Below the pieces are notes generated by a model that worked only from the letters and a program-made list of their open reading frames with translations, was not told where the DNA came from and did not search any database. This document shows, in pieces, positions 12,601 to 27,600 of a stretch of DNA of 64,000 nucleotides. Each line of letters starts with the position of its first letter. Positions within the stretch are counted from its first letter, which is position 1. The stretch spans positions 16,977,879 through 17,041,878 of the forward strand of contig OZ038434.1 of the NCBI GenBank assembly GCA_964036275.1, written 5' to 3'. The stretch is from Litoditis marina (taxonomy: Eukaryota > Nematoda > Chromadorea > Rhabditida > Rhabditidae). Made by a program: the position numbers and the translations under genes.

Positions 12601-15600
12601 AACTCAATTAACAATCTCAGTAGGCGACTACTCTTAGTATCAGACACTCTTTGGAAGTTTATTGCTCTCCTTTCGAACAGTTTCAGTAAGATAGAAAGAC
12701 AACAATTCTCGTTTTCCATAATTTGATCAGCTCTTCAATATAACAACAAACTGCTGTGGTTTTGAGGCACACGAGGCCTTCCTGAACTATCGTCATTCGA
12801 TCGATAAAAGTGAAGCGGACGCGGATACATGGTGCTCCATCGGATGGTTATATCAACAGCAACAACAGCCCATGGACGCACTCCAGGTATATAATATATT
12901 ATATTTTCGAATATTTTTCCCGAGGGTTGAGAATGGTAGAAGCGAAAGAGAATGGTTGTTCTAACCTAGATGTCAGCATGATCGAGGATTTCAAGCATTA
13001 AGCATACCCACTCCCACATTAAAAATACGAATTGCTCCAGTTTCAGGTCCCATACAGAAAATTTTTAGTTGCTATTTTAGTTATGGAACTCTAGTTTTAA
13101 AAGGGAGAGGGACGTCAGATTTGGTAAAAGAAGTAGACTGTGGACCAGATGTACATATCCGTTGTTCATGCTCTTCAGGCTTTTGTGTGTGCCGTGGAGT
13201 TGGACTCTGAGCACAGTGCAGCGTGGACGGATCTCGGTCGACTGTACGAGATTCATCACCAATTCGAGGACGCCCTCAGCTGTTTCAGAAAGGCCATCAA
13301 GTTCAATCCTGGTCAGTTCACAGTTCATTTATTACATTTTTCTTTTAACAACCCCCAATACTCTGGTAAGCTCAGCTGAAGACCCAAAAAGTTCAAAAAA
13401 ATATGATGTTATTTAAATTGACGTATTTCGTTTCGACTGAGCTTTGGGAACTGGAAACTAGAAGATAAGTTAGTTTTGGTATCACAGTAGAAATAGGGTA
13501 TAGGGAATTCTAAGATGTGGTAATCATTGATAAATTTATATTCATTGTCATGGTCAACTAGACTGAGTAGCCGAATTTTTTTCAAGTTTGATAAAAAAAT
13601 ATCTAAATTTGGGAGGGTTTAAATGAAAAAAGGGTTCCTTCAAAAATAACAGTCACTCTTTACTCAGGCTTGAGTCAGATTTTTTCCACTTATTTCACAG
13701 CCTCCAAATCCTATCCCCTCCGCCACTTCATATTTCAGTCTAAATATTGTAAGTGTATTGAGAACAAAGACAGATTAGTTGATATTTGAACAGACGGCCG
13801 TGTTTCACACGGTGTAGTGGATTAAACGAAGATTAAATCAAACTGATCGTCATTTAGAAAGAGGATTTCTAGCATCTAAATCCATCTTAAAAATCTACGT
13901 CGCACCATACTTGGAGTAACCTTTAAAGTAAAAATCAAAGAACGGAATATATACCCTTTTTTGATTATTACACGAAACACGAACACGTATGATAATTTGC
14001 TTGAATAGAAAATGGAAGGTGGATATGATTTTTGAATAAGAATGAAAGCTCTGTAATAAATTTGATGAATGACCGAAATAATAGGCGCACGCACACTGAC
14101 ACTTGGTGACACTGAGACTTACAATCGCAAACATTTCCTACATGTTGAGGAACTTTTATATAGAGTATCGGCGACAGGGTCGATTGACAAATGTCGGCTA
14201 ATGTCTGTGAAAAAGCCGTGTTCGTGTATCGTGTTTTCCCATGGAGGGGCGCTTCGTTCGTCCATCCATCCCCCTTTCATTCATTGTCATTCTCCCCCCT
14301 TTCCCAATGTCCATCTGTCGCGTGTAAAAGGAACGAGGGGGCGTGGCCGAGGGCGCAATTTGGCTACATGCCAGATCTGACCACAACAGCTGGCCCATCG
14401 CGGGAACCCCCTCTTTACCCCTACTTTTTCACCAGTTACTATTGCCATTCGGAAGAGCTGAACACCTTTGAATATGGACCCGATTTTGATGGAACTTTCT
14501 CAAGTTTTTAATTTTGTATCGGGAAAGATCTAACTTGTGCAGATTTGCAGAAAAAAGCTCATATCATAAGTTTTTCTGAACTTTCACTCAAGTTAACCAC
14601 TGCTAGAGTATGGAGTTGAAGTATTGAGATTAAGAAAAACGAGGCATTAAGAACATGTTCTGTTCTGATAATGAGCTTCCGAGTATGTCGTAGCGGTTCT
14701 TTTTACATTTGCTTTTCTCGAATTTCTCATTCTTTCAGAATGTCTGTGTTTTGGTAAGAGAAAGAGACTTTTCCATGAAATGTATGTATGAAAAGCGAGT
14801 GCGGACTGACATGTGTATAGCTATTGATTATGATTTTGTGTTAGGTTGTTAGGTATGAGTACGCGCCCTTTGATTAACATCATGTGGTTTTAGTTCGGCT
14901 CTCAAACCCTGATTAAATGTTTCAACATGATCGCGTTTTAATTAGTATTCAACACAAACTTCAATTGGGTTTCAACGCAACCTGCGTTGAGATAATCTCA
15001 ATTCAACGCCAAACTGATTTAAGATTGAGATTATCTCTCATTTTGAGTTCCTCTCCCTTTCTTCATCTCTCTATCCCACTCTCGTTCACTCTCTTCCTCT
15101 CCCCATTTCTCTCCCCGTACGCTCTCTTTTTCATTTGTTCATAGCGGCTCGATCGATATTGCTCATTCTTTGGCATACAACGCAGCCTACGTGCCCGATA
15201 GGACTGGCCGCATTGCGCACCGCTCGACCTCCTTTTCTATACCTCTACCTCCCCTTTAACCGAATAACTTTATTATGTCTCTATTTCGAAGGGGGTTGGA
15301 TTAAATAATAGTTGGAAAATTGTAACGCTTGGTGGAACTTGCTAGTACTCACTAGTTAAATTTTCCAGGAAACGGTCATTATAGAACACATGAACACGCT
15401 TTGTATAAAGTCCATGTATATAATACAATACATAATCAACGATCTTGCTCATTCTTTAGAATTTTTATCCTGAAGAGGTTTGAATTTAAACATCGCTTAA
15501 TCGTGTATCATAACCTGTTTCAAAGTTTTAATTATCTAATTATATTCGCATGTTTCAAGTGTTTCCCATATTCTTTCTATATTTATATTACCAGTTTCTG

Positions 15601-18600
15601 CCTGGAAACAGTGGAAACCAATGAAAGTTTTTCTTAAATTAGATCTTGCACTTAACTCCCCGTTTACACTTTTACTTTTTTTATTAGTTTTAGGGTGACA
15701 CTACATCGTTCGAACTCACACGAGGGAAATAGTAATTGAATTCATTTTAGACCGATGTGGGGTTTACATTACAGCAGTTATTCCATTATAGCGAGTTCAC
15801 GAATTCATGAGATTCAGAAAAACACAACATTAAATATACATTCTTTTCTTCCCGCCTTCCGGGGAAAATATTCGAAGTTACATTACGGTTGTATATCCTT
15901 GCCCATAACATCCTCGTATTGATGTTATGTAAGGAAGTAAAGTACTGTTCATGTAAGAGTTTCGAAACTAAATTCTATATTAGTATTGTCTCTTCGTCTG
16001 GCTGGTTTCACAATTTTGATTAGCTGATTAGTGTGAAATGTGTATAGGGATATAGGATAATAGGATAGTCTTACACTTAGAAGGTGTCAAGCGCAAGGTG
16101 CCCTTTTCATAGTTGATGAAATATCAGTCTCATCAACGATGTCTGTGACCAGGAAAGTGGCTCACGACACGAATTGTGGGCTCTATGCCTATATGTTATC
16201 TCTAGTGCTGTCTCCAGAAAACTTTGCTGAATGACCGAGAAAAACCAGATAATCAGCTAGTTTTTGCTAAATCCAGAAAGATTAGTCCATTTTTTGATGT
16301 AAATTTATAATTGAGTAAGTAACTAGATTGTGTGACGATCTGTGAACTATCAACTAATGCTAAAGTGAATAAGTGAGCTAGCATATGTGAGTACAAGTTT
16401 GCACCCGCTGATTTTGTCCTCTTTCTCTGTTCTCAGGTTTTCACCTCTGTCTCTCTCTACCTTTTCCCTCTCACTTTCTCTTTCAATCCGTGTCTTTTTC
16501 CTTTTCTCTCCTTTTCCTTTTCCTCTCTTTCTCCATATCTCTCTTTCTCTCCCTGTGTCAAATTCTCTCATTGTCCTCCCTCTATCTCTCTCTCTCTCTC
16601 TCTCTTCTCTCTCCCTCCCACTTTCTCTCCGTGTATTTCTCCTTCTCTCTTTCTATATCTCTCTTCCCCTCCCCGATCTCCCTCTCTCCTTGTTCAATGT
16701 CCATCGTAAATCTGTCCATTCGCTGACAAATGGCTGACTGCCCTAGTGGCCTGAAATTCATTGACCGCACCACCCGTTTTTTCCCATCCCATTTACTCAA
16801 CCGACCTAGACCAGTGACCAATTCGAACGCCCAGAAAAGCGCTACCTCTGATTTTGTTTAATTATACTAGTACTCACTCAATTTACGCGTTTTTCACCCA
16901 TGCGTGCGTGTGAATATATTTATCAAGCAAAGTATGTCTATTTCGTCTCGAGACGTACACATATTCTATTTAGCTATCAGTTGATCAACTTTCATGCTCT
17001 ATGTTTCGAAAGTTCGTATTATTTCCAATCTTTCTTGGAACATGACACATCCATAATTCACATGTATTCGATAAGCTTGAAATGTGTATTAAATATTTGA
17101 TGCATCCATACAACATACTGTTATAGTTCTGTTACAGAACTATAACTAAAGTGCATACCTAATTCATACCTAATTCATACCTAATTTAGTGCATACCTAA
17201 TTCCACATTTCGTTCTTAAGATGTATCTGTTTCAGCTGCGCCCGAGGCGCTGAAGGCGCGTATTCTTGTGCTAGAGAAGGAACTACAGACCTCCTCCCAT
17301 TTTCCCGCCCAAAGAAGTGCTCCACCAAATAAGTGAGTTGACTTGTTTAAGTCTTGTTTTTGCTGTTGTTGTCTAATCTGAACTATCCCTCGTTTACTTG
17401 ATTTCGGATTTTTTTTCTGAGTAAGACAATGTTTTCTGTTTGTGTTTGGGCAATTTATATATTAATTCTCTGTGACAGTTTAAACTTGTTTTTTTGGGCG
17501 TTTAAGGTATTTTAGAAATAACCTGATAATATCTCTAAGACCCATTTAAGGTATTCTTCGCAAAACAGGAAGCAGCGTGTGTGGTCCGGTGGCACTTTTT
17601 TTGTCCTATTGATTTTCTTTTCAGGCGGGAAGCCTGGGGGTGGGCGAGAGAGTAATAGATAGACACTAAGCAACCACCCACACCCTTTAGTTCTTATCAG
17701 TTAGATAAAATGCGCGAAATTATAGAGGAGAGTCTGGAATTTCCTTTTTCTTATTTGCTTGATGGTAATTCTTGTTGTAGTCTGTAGAAGAAAAAAACTG
17801 TTGGTATTTGTAAGATATTTCTGAAAAGTTTCACAAACGGTTCCGTTCCATTTCATATTGGAAAATTCCCAAATCTCGTCCTCTTTATGAGGTAGTTTTA
17901 TAAATGTAAAGTTCCATATTTCTTATCCCCGCATACTTTGTTACGAAACAATCTTTGAACTTTAAAGAATGGTGTTTGGCGTATAGCAGGGGTGACCACA
18001 AGTTGCACGCGTGCAAAATTTTCAAGGGGAGGGGGGTCGTATAGGCCACAAAAGGGCGGAAATTTTCAAAATTAATGGTGCTTTTTGCCGATTTTCGTGA
18101 AGTTCTCGCAATTTTGAAGAATAAATTCGTATTTTTCGGTGAATTTATATTTTTTAAAGGGTAGGGGTCGTACCGGCGGTAGGGTCGGTCAAATTTTTGG
18201 TCACCCCTGGCGTATAGTGCAAGTAAACAAGCCGAGAAAAGTCACATGTGCTAACCCAGTGCAAACTGTTGTTGTTGATTGCTTTTGGCGGCTCCCCCTC
18301 CCCCTAGGACTAGGTGGTTTTGTTTTTCTAATTTCGCGAATTACTCAGCACCGAACTAGATTAATTCATAACTTCACGTATAATTTCTGATTCTTTCCAA
18401 TACAATTCCATAACTACGCCTAGCTATTCATAGTTATCAGTCGCCAAGTTTTATTTTAAACTTTGACTATGACTAGTGACCATACACCAGTAAGGTCTGA
18501 CTAAGCGACAAAAAGTAAACCGTTTTCAGATGTGAACACGTGAAAATTTAGAATTTTTCATCAAAAGTAGACCGATTTTCATGTTTTCGGCTGAAAAGTA

Positions 18601-21600
18601 GTCCGTTTTTCGAATTTTTCTGACTATTCGGACAACCTTGCTGGTGTATGCTAGTGACTTGTATTTGACTAGTGAGCTTGTTACTTGTCATTTGAGTACA
18701 TTTGGACACCGGGTAGAGTTTAATAAGATACTTCAATGATTACTGTGCTCTGTGCAATTACCGTGTGAACACGACTTGCGTTTGTCTGTGAGACTATGCT
18801 TTGTAGAGAGTAATAGTTATATTCCCTCTCACTAATCTACTGAAGAAAAAAAACAAATCTGAGAGAATATATTTGTTAATAAACATTTGTATAAAGCCAT
18901 TCGCCGATTGTTGAGCTGATGTAAGTGAGATATGAGGGTTTTATTGGGTTTTACTCACTCCAGTAACATTGTTATTGTCCAAGCAGTCTTAACAAAAAAG
19001 TGCTCTCCTTTTCGCCAATTTCGGTAAATTTGTCCTTTTTCATACAAAATTAGCAAGTTTGATATTATTGAATCGAAAACGGGCTCCTTTTTGTATAGTA
19101 ATCAATCTTACTGGATGCTAGTGCATTGCCTCACTGGATTTGTTTTCAAATACATTTATATATGTTAGCGATTGTCTTTGATCTGACATTATTATTATTA
19201 TTTTTCTCATTCCAGACTCCCGAGTCTGCGAGACGCCTGGAATCAACCGATTCCGTCGGAATTGCGACAGAGACAGGACGAATTCCTCAAGGTTGGTTCA
19301 GCAGTTTTTGACGGTTTTCTTTTCTGTTTTTTTTTGAAAATATTACTTGGGTTCTTCTGCTATTTGGTTATGTTAACCCATTGTTCTGTTTTTCCAGTCA
19401 TAACTGAGCATATCTGTTTCTAATGTTAGTTTACAGTTTTCTTCTACCACAATATAACCTATAATTTGTTCCAATTTTCATTTGCAGCCCTAAATTAATC
19501 TACAGCTTGCTATCTGGTGTTTTTATACTAATTACACATTACATTTATACTGCCTGCTCTCAGATTTAGACCTAATGCAATTTTCTCGAATTCCTGGGCG
19601 CATCTCGGTGAAATAAATTTTAAGATGGGCATCGAATTAATATTTTTAGGGTTGTTAAAACGGCTTACATAAATTGAGAAATGTTGTTCGAAAAGCTACA
19701 GTAAAATTGTTCGAAAATTTAAAGACAGTCTGAAAACGGGCCCATTTCTCTCTGAACCTGTCAACCTTAACCTGCCGAGTTTTGAAAGCAACATTCTGTA
19801 GATTGCATATTTTAATCAAAAAGGGTTTCATTCACATTTTACAGTATAGTTGTTTTTCCTTTTAAATAATTTATGGAAAGGTTTTCATTCAAAGATAAGA
19901 GACTGTTCTATAATACGTGCGCAATGATAATATGACGCTTGAAGATGAGTGATCCAGTTGTGATAACATGCATGTGCGAGCGCGGCCTTCTTCTCTTTCT
20001 GTCTTTTATCTTACCATTCATCTCTCTAATCTAGCCACCATGTGATTCATATACTTCAACTGGATTCACTCAATTATACACCAATTAGGCGATAATTATG
20101 AAGTTTCATCGTATTTTTCATTATAGTGATTAGATTCTTTTACTACGTGATATCATCATCAGTCTCTAACTTCCATGTTGCTGCAATAATAGTTTATCTG
20201 AGCTAGGATATATTTCAATTATAGATATGATCTTTGAGAAATAGACCGCAACCCTCCTGGGATTGACTTTTCCGTGGTTATACTCCTTGATCCTAGCGAC
20301 TTACTACTTACTATTTAGTCATTCAGTATTGAGACCAGTTAGTTGAAATAGGGATCATGGATCTGCTTTTAATGGAAGCCGTTTTTCGATTAAAGTTGTA
20401 GAGAGTAAGCGAAAACCAGATTTTTCTTAGTATTGCCGTGAAGGAACCCGTTTTATCTACAAATTTGCTGCAAAATGTTTCATAATTTTACTTTTCATAA
20501 TTTCACAACTACATCGAAAAATAATACATAACGGGGACCTTTATTTATCAGTATAGTATCCAAGTCTCTGAGAGGAAGGACCCGATGAAAGTACAGGAAA
20601 GTGTGTGTGAATAGTCTCGAGTCTCCTCTGAGATGACCTTGAAACGTTTGGCTGCTTGTCTTTGTAGTGCCGAGCAGCGTTCCTCCCCCTTCAAATGTGT
20701 TACTTTGGAACACGTAGTTCGTGGCAGGTCGACCTCCAATTGAGGTCGTAAACTAGCACGCGGCATGGTCACTCAACACTACCCACTCTCTCCAGGGAAA
20801 CCATACGTAAAATACCCCCTCATTCTGATATTGGCTGATGCTCACTTTCGCCCGATTCCGATCGTGCTATGATCACTTTTTGGAGTAAATGTTGAAGATT
20901 CTAGGCAAAATTACCATTGTTTTGTGTTTTCGGGGCTGCTCATGCTCACTTTTCGGGGCTGCTCATGCTCACTTTTTTCCGCCCCGATCCGATTTGGAAC
21001 TATTTTACGTATGAGGGAAACCATAGATCTACTTTGATCCATCATTCTCTCTTGATTTAAAAAAGTTTACAAAGGATTTTATAATTTTCTATTTATGACT
21101 AGAGCAATTATTGCATTTTTCATATCATACTTTTAGAATATATCGTCAAGCCTTCATAGCATATTTACATCAGATATAAAAAGTTTGACAGACATGTTTC
21201 ATTAGTTTTTGTGATGTGCGTAGTACGTGGGATGTTGTGGGTGGTTATTCTCTATAGAGTAGGCAATCGTCTCTGATGTAATTATTTATCTCAATTGATT
21301 ATAAGTAAGTGTCGGTAAGTTAATTGTCGGTACTTATCATGGAATTACTACCTACTGGAAAGTTCTGACGCTTTTGACTGTTTATATACCGAGAACGGGT
21401 TTGTTTCATAGACACACTTCTTTATGTTTTGTTTCATTTACGATCGAGATTTATTGTCATACGTCTTATTATTTTTGAGTTAGACTGACGTTTTCGTGTG
21501 GTTCTCTACTGAAAGGAATCTTTCTCGGTGATCACGTTTATTGCGATTAGATCGCTCTGGGTTTGGTTCTCTTTATTGAAGTTAACATTATCGCGCGCAT

Positions 21601-24600
21601 CAAATCTTTAGAAACTTGTGTTATTCGATAATTGATTAATGCCCACGCTCTCGACGTTTGTAGGGTCTAGGGTAGGCGCATTTACTCGAATTTTTCTCGA
21701 AACGGATAAATTTCGACTGGATGTTCTCGTTTTAGCTTCAAAACTAGAACTTTGTTCAATTTACTACATGCGCCAGTAAGGTCCCCGCTTTTCATTAAAT
21801 ATATGCAAAATGTATGGTTTTTCATCAAAAATGGTCAAACTCTTCAAGGTGTGGCAGCATAGGAACCCGTTTCGGTATTTTTCTCGTTTTTCAGACAAAT
21901 TTGCCAAATCGTGTTTTTTTTCTTAAAGTTGGTTAACAAAGATTATAGTTATACTGTGTGTCCCATGATAATTATCACCCGCTGTCCACTTCCTATCCCC
22001 ACTGCTTCTCATTGCCTGATAGTAATTGGCTATCATCACTTTCTCCTTCCCTTATCAACTCTCTAATCAATTGATGCCAATGTCGTCCATTTTGCGGGGT
22101 CATTCAGTTATTTCGGCTCCACTTTTCTCTCTTTAGGCTCAAATTTCAAAGTGTTTCCAAGTTTTCAAGTGTTTTTGAAGAAATTTTGATTTCCTAAAAA
22201 TATTGTCTAATTTGGCTTGCATGTTTATTCAGCTCTACTGCCGTGATTGATTCCATTGCTGCGCTCCAATTTGTCCTTTTTCACATTTGAAAATTTGCAT
22301 TTTTGTACGATTCGATTCAGCTCAGCGCATCGCAGTAATTTCTATTTTTAGCTAGGTCTATTCAAATTCTCCTATTCAAAGTGAAATTTGAAGTAATAAC
22401 TTAGGATAGTGAAATTGTTATATGAAACGGGGTATTTTAAAATTTATTTTGTTGTCTATTTAGCCGTGACTACCAGATTATAATTTCGATGTTCCAGGTA
22501 AAACAACAGCGATATCGCGACGGGAGTGCCCTGTGGAGAATGGGAGAACTAGCCGCCCCCTTGGAGGGAATTCAGGTGGGCTGCGTTTAGGGAATATGTA
22601 TATATTCTTCTAGAATTATGGACGATAATTAGATAGATAGGGTTGTGGTCGTTTATCGAGTGGAAAGTTTCGAATTCGTAAAACTTATCGAGTCAATACC
22701 ACTAAGGTGCGACTATTCTACAAAAAGTAACCCGTTTTTTCACCAATACGAGAAACATTGTGATTTTGCATCAAAAAAGGCCAGGTCAACCGATATTAGC
22801 AAAAAAGTAGTTCATTTGTGGAATTTTTCTGACTATGTGGACACTTCTACTGTGTGCTCACGTGCTCACATCCACAGAAGGAACTCGTGTTTCGATGTCA
22901 AACTGCACGTTTTTGCAGCAAGAATATTTTTTCTCCAGTTGGGCAACGGAAGCTTCTTGATTTTTCTGGCTATTCGGACAATTCCCAGCCAATTGGCTAG
23001 CCACTTTTGTAACGGCCTCGGCGAGAGAGTGTGCAGGTCGGAGAGACGCAGATTTCTGCGGCCTCATCGACCTGCATGCTCTCTCGCTTTTGTAACTGGC
23101 CAATCGGAGAAAATGGGCGCTGCTCGTTCTGAGGACCATTCGAACAGTGTTAACGAGGTCTGATTGAGGCTGTTTCAGGAGACGCCGGGTGCCGCTCCCC
23201 TGGAATCGACGCAGCTGCAGATGATGCGACTGCTCCAGTTGAACAAGGACAGAATCAACGAACAGGAACGGAAGGTTCTCGAACAACTGGAGAACATCCA
23301 CAAATCGTATCAGGTAAAACTAATTTTCATCATAATCACAGTGTTTAAAATAAGTTGTTAACACTGTAAGGTCCTCTCCTTACAAGAGTTATTTTTGTTT
23401 TTGGACAGAATGCAGCTCTATAGGCGGCTTGCTTCGGTTTGGTTGCTCTTCCATCGTTAGCCATTGTTGAGGGAAGAGTCGGAAAGTTGAAATAAAGGGA
23501 TCTTTCTGATAACATGCAAATTAGTATTCGACTTGTTCAATTCTATAACCTCTTTATCTCTTTTAAAAATAGTCAGACATTACTAGTGTTAGCTGGGGGT
23601 ATAGGCTGTACTGTACTATGGGGGACTGTGCATTCTTTCCAAGAAATGTGTTATTTTGTCGTAAACGTGTGACGTGAATGCACTTGGATGTTGCAGGAAG
23701 CCTCTTGTGATGTGTTTCATTCCGCCCAATCCACCTCCACCTCCCTCGCTTCTTTCACCGAAGCTGATTTGGCCAAGGTACGGTTTACTTGCAATTACAA
23801 TTTACGCTTGATAAGATAGATCATGTTATCAACATCAACCCATTTTTTCGTGCTACGGTTCAACAGTTTTATCTGTTTCCGAGGATCCAAGGGATCATTT
23901 TACATACAATATAGTTTTCGATTCGTTTCCTGGTATATTTAATTATATGTTTGTTTGTAGGTCAAAGAGGGAGAACATCTGAGTGTTTCTGGAAGCGTCA
24001 TTGTGAAGGAGGAACCTGGTTAGTTGCATTTCATTTAAACGAAAAGTCGCCTTGGCTAGACAAACATATTGAGATTCCATAGACCGTAGTTACTTACGTA
24101 CATTCAGGTAACATTATTGTTAGTTATGCCAGGGAGGTGTTTTGACAGTGTTATTGTAATCAGTTGAGCTTGTTCATACAAGCTTGTATTTTCTTATAAC
24201 AATTTCATTTTCTATTTTTTTAATTATTTGATGTTTGAACTGATGTCGTCATCCAAGCTAGGAGCCAGTTTTAATTTGTTGTTATTGGTGTCGAATACGT
24301 CTCCTTTTCCTTTGTTATTCAGAATATTTCAGACAACGAAGCGAGTGATATTAAGACGGATGTTTGTGAGGACGTGGTCCAAGATGGATCGATAACATCA
24401 ACATCTGATCTACCAACCACCTTCAGGTGTGTGCATACCCTAAATGCTCAGCGTTTTGAGAAAAACCCCCCTGTTTTTGGTCCGAAGATTTGGGCAAACC
24501 CCCCCCCCCCCCCCCACCCTCAAAAATTGTCTGATTTAGCGATTTTCGAGATTAAGGGCAAAACCCCCTTATAATGGCTGAGGGGGAGGGCAAAACCCCC

Positions 24601-27600
24601 CTGTTTGAAAAAGTCACAACTCTGAGGCATTTAGGGTATGGGTGTGTGCTTTTTCAATTGGATTCATTTGTCTAATAGGTGCAATTTATCAACATAATGC
24701 TTGTGTCGTTTTTCAATATATTAGGAATTTGTGAAGATGATTTACCGTCATAGTGGAATGCGGGGGGGGGGATTCATTATATTCCGTTACAGTGATCTTC
24801 GGAAAGATTAAACAGGACAATAACATGAATAAATCTCGCGGAAGCTTTCCGTTCATGAAAGTTAACTGTTTATATCAAAAATAAACAATTTTATATCAAA
24901 CTACCATAATTTGCGTCAAAAATCGACATATGGCCGAGAAGTACCCCGTTTTCCGAATCCTTTTGCCGTACATCAGATTATTTCGGCTATTCTTCTCTAT
25001 TCTCCCACGTTTCAGTCTGGAGTCGAAGTTGATGGTGCCAATCGATATCTCTTCCTCGGAACTGATGGATCTGTGTGTGAGGAGAGTGGAAAGACCGTCG
25101 GAATTCCGACCGGTGTTCGAGGAAAAAGTCGCCCCTCCCCACGCGCCCCCACAACCCATTCCACAGGATATCAAGGTAGGACACTGAATTACCAACTCTT
25201 TTTTTTTTACGAAAAGTAGTTTTATGGAAGAAAAGGGTGTTTTAGAGTTTTAGGACGAAAAGGGTCTCAACCACTGTTTCAACTAACACTCATCAATGAC
25301 AATCAAAGCATTGGGGGGCGATAGTGACTGTTTATCGCTGCTTCATACTCTCGTTTTTCAGCCCGACCCGTTGAATGCCCCGAATCTGTTGAGACCCACT
25401 CCATTGGTGGTGGTCGAATCTAGAAAGGACGCCCAATCGCCAGAGTTGCAACGGTACGTGATTTCTATTTTTTTGGAACTTTTCAATCACGGGAATTCCT
25501 TTTTATTCATGCAGTTGGCTCGGATTATGCCTGAACGACTCCGGCTTTAGGGCATCAAATTTTCCATCGCTCATTAGTTTTCTCAGGGTTGTGTTGCGAC
25601 AACCTGTAGATGAATGCTATATTCTCATACAGGAAACGTGTCTATAAATAACCTTATTCGTTAGTTCATGAATTGCACAGCCCATTCTCTCACAGTGAAC
25701 TATTTTGATCATGTCTTTTCCAGGTTCTGTGAAAGTGCGCCCATCTCTCTGATTCGTGGTTTGACGGCCGTCCTGAAGATGGATCTCAGTCTCTTCTCCA
25801 CGAAGACACTCAGAGACGTTGCTCCAGAACATGAAGTGGAGGTATGTAGATAGGACCTTGATTGTTTTTTGTTTATGTTTCATTAAAGTAGGACTATTAT
25901 GTGGACCGATGCCGGTCCTTTAAACTGCAATTGAAAAAAGTATTGCAGTTTTGCAGTTCAAATGACTGAAGCGTTCGGATTGGACCACATAATCGCCTTT
26001 TTTTAAAGTGCATATTTAGTCTATTTTCAACCATTTCGTGGCTTAAGATTCAATCTTGGATCAGGAAAAATTAGTTTCCATGTTTCATGTGTTTGTTTTG
26101 TAGCGTTTTGTGCTGCGAAGAGATCGATCTTTCTTTATTAAAAGTGAAAACATATTGTCTGTTTTCATTGCTATCAAATCTTTCAAGTTTGTAATCCTTC
26201 ACTGTGATCTTTGTAGGTTCGTACGCAGTACCGTATGCCGTGTGATTTGAACGTAGACCATCTGGGTGTTCCCACGTGGGAGTGCATGAGTACTCGCTCG
26301 TTCACCACCGTCAACAAGTATGCCCAATATCAGGCGGAAACGTTCCAGCATTCTCTCAAGGGTTAGTTGCAACATGTTTCTCTGAACACGTATGGCGCAG
26401 AATGCATAATGCATTACTATGTTCTATATTTTGAACGGTAGGAAAATGAGAATAATCGGATACTTTTCACGTTTGTATTAAATGCGTTTAATTTGCAGAG
26501 GAAGCTGAAAAGTTGCGATCTGCTGGTGCCAAATACGCACAACAAATCGCCGAATCTGGAGCCAAGAAGAGAAGAGGTTCGTGGTTTTTCAGAGCTTTTT
26601 CTCAGATTTAAAAATCTTCATTCCATAACTTTTTCTTTATGAGAAAGTCAAACTATTCATTTTAAACTCACATAAATAAGTTGAAGGTATCGAATATTTC
26701 CAATTCATCGAGTTTGATCATCTTCCCGTCAGATGTTATTATCAATTCATAGTTATGTTGTCTGTGAGATCGATCACCTTGCAACGAAGCAACGTGACTG
26801 AATAATTATCGCGCGGAGCGCGAAGCGCTCTGCGTGAGTTGTCTTTGGTTTGGCCATTGCGGACTCGTTTTTTCCTTTTAATTAACAAAAATCTTCAAAC
26901 ATCATCTTTTTTTGAAAACTAAAAGGAGAGAACGTTAGAGAATCACGAACTGAACATTGTGTGAAAATTTCAGCCAAATCGGATTATTTTCGCCTGAGTT
27001 ATGGTTTCGTGTCGTTGTTGAAAAGTTCCGCCGTAATTCGTCCCTCGTCAGTCGTCAGTCGTCAGTCGTCCCTCACGGAATTCTGTCCGCATCGTAGTGG
27101 AAAAACTACTGAACCAATTTGGCTGAAATTTGAAACATTTATTCTATGGCGAAAGTTAGCTCGTCGCGCCAAGTATGAAATGTATATGTAATCTCTGGCG
27201 CCGGGCGCGGGCGCCAATAGGCGCCAAAAACGACTATTGGAAAAACTATCGAACCGATTTAGCTGAAATTTGAAACATGAGTTCTAATGCAAAATTTAGC
27301 TTGTCGCGCCAAATATGAGATGTATAGCTCCTCATTGGCGCCGGGCGCGGGCGCCAATAGGCGCCAAAAACCACTATTGGAAAAACTACCGAACCGATTT
27401 AGCTGAAATTTGAAACATGAGTTATAATGCAGAAGTTAGCCCGTCGCGCCAAATATGAGATGAATACATCACCCTTGGCGCCCGGCGCTGGCGCCAATAG
27501 GCGCCAAAAACGGCAAAACACTATTTATCATCAACTAAAATGTTGAACACTAATAGAAATTGAATAATTTGGTGGAAAGTGTGAAAGTCTTTTTCCAAAA

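Larger units (their letters stand above)
9641..13311 (+). other. utx-1: utx-1 exons 5-12: TPR domain
   Basis: These eight exons encode residues about 78-385, aligning with the UTX tetratricopeptide array that mediates protein contacts. Recognisable helices include [64 protein letters not shown] and [20 protein letters not shown]. The acceptor of exon 11 is ambiguous. Using TTTTGAG before 12767 gives normal TPR spacing. Using the more canonical GATCAG before 12731 adds 12 in-frame codons (starting LFNITTNCC) to a TPR turn. I prefer 12767. Confidence 0.85.

Noticed and set aside
16350..16821. Several 70-116 codon Ser/Leu- or Arg/Glu-rich frames
   Set aside because: Translations of a CT microsatellite on either strand.
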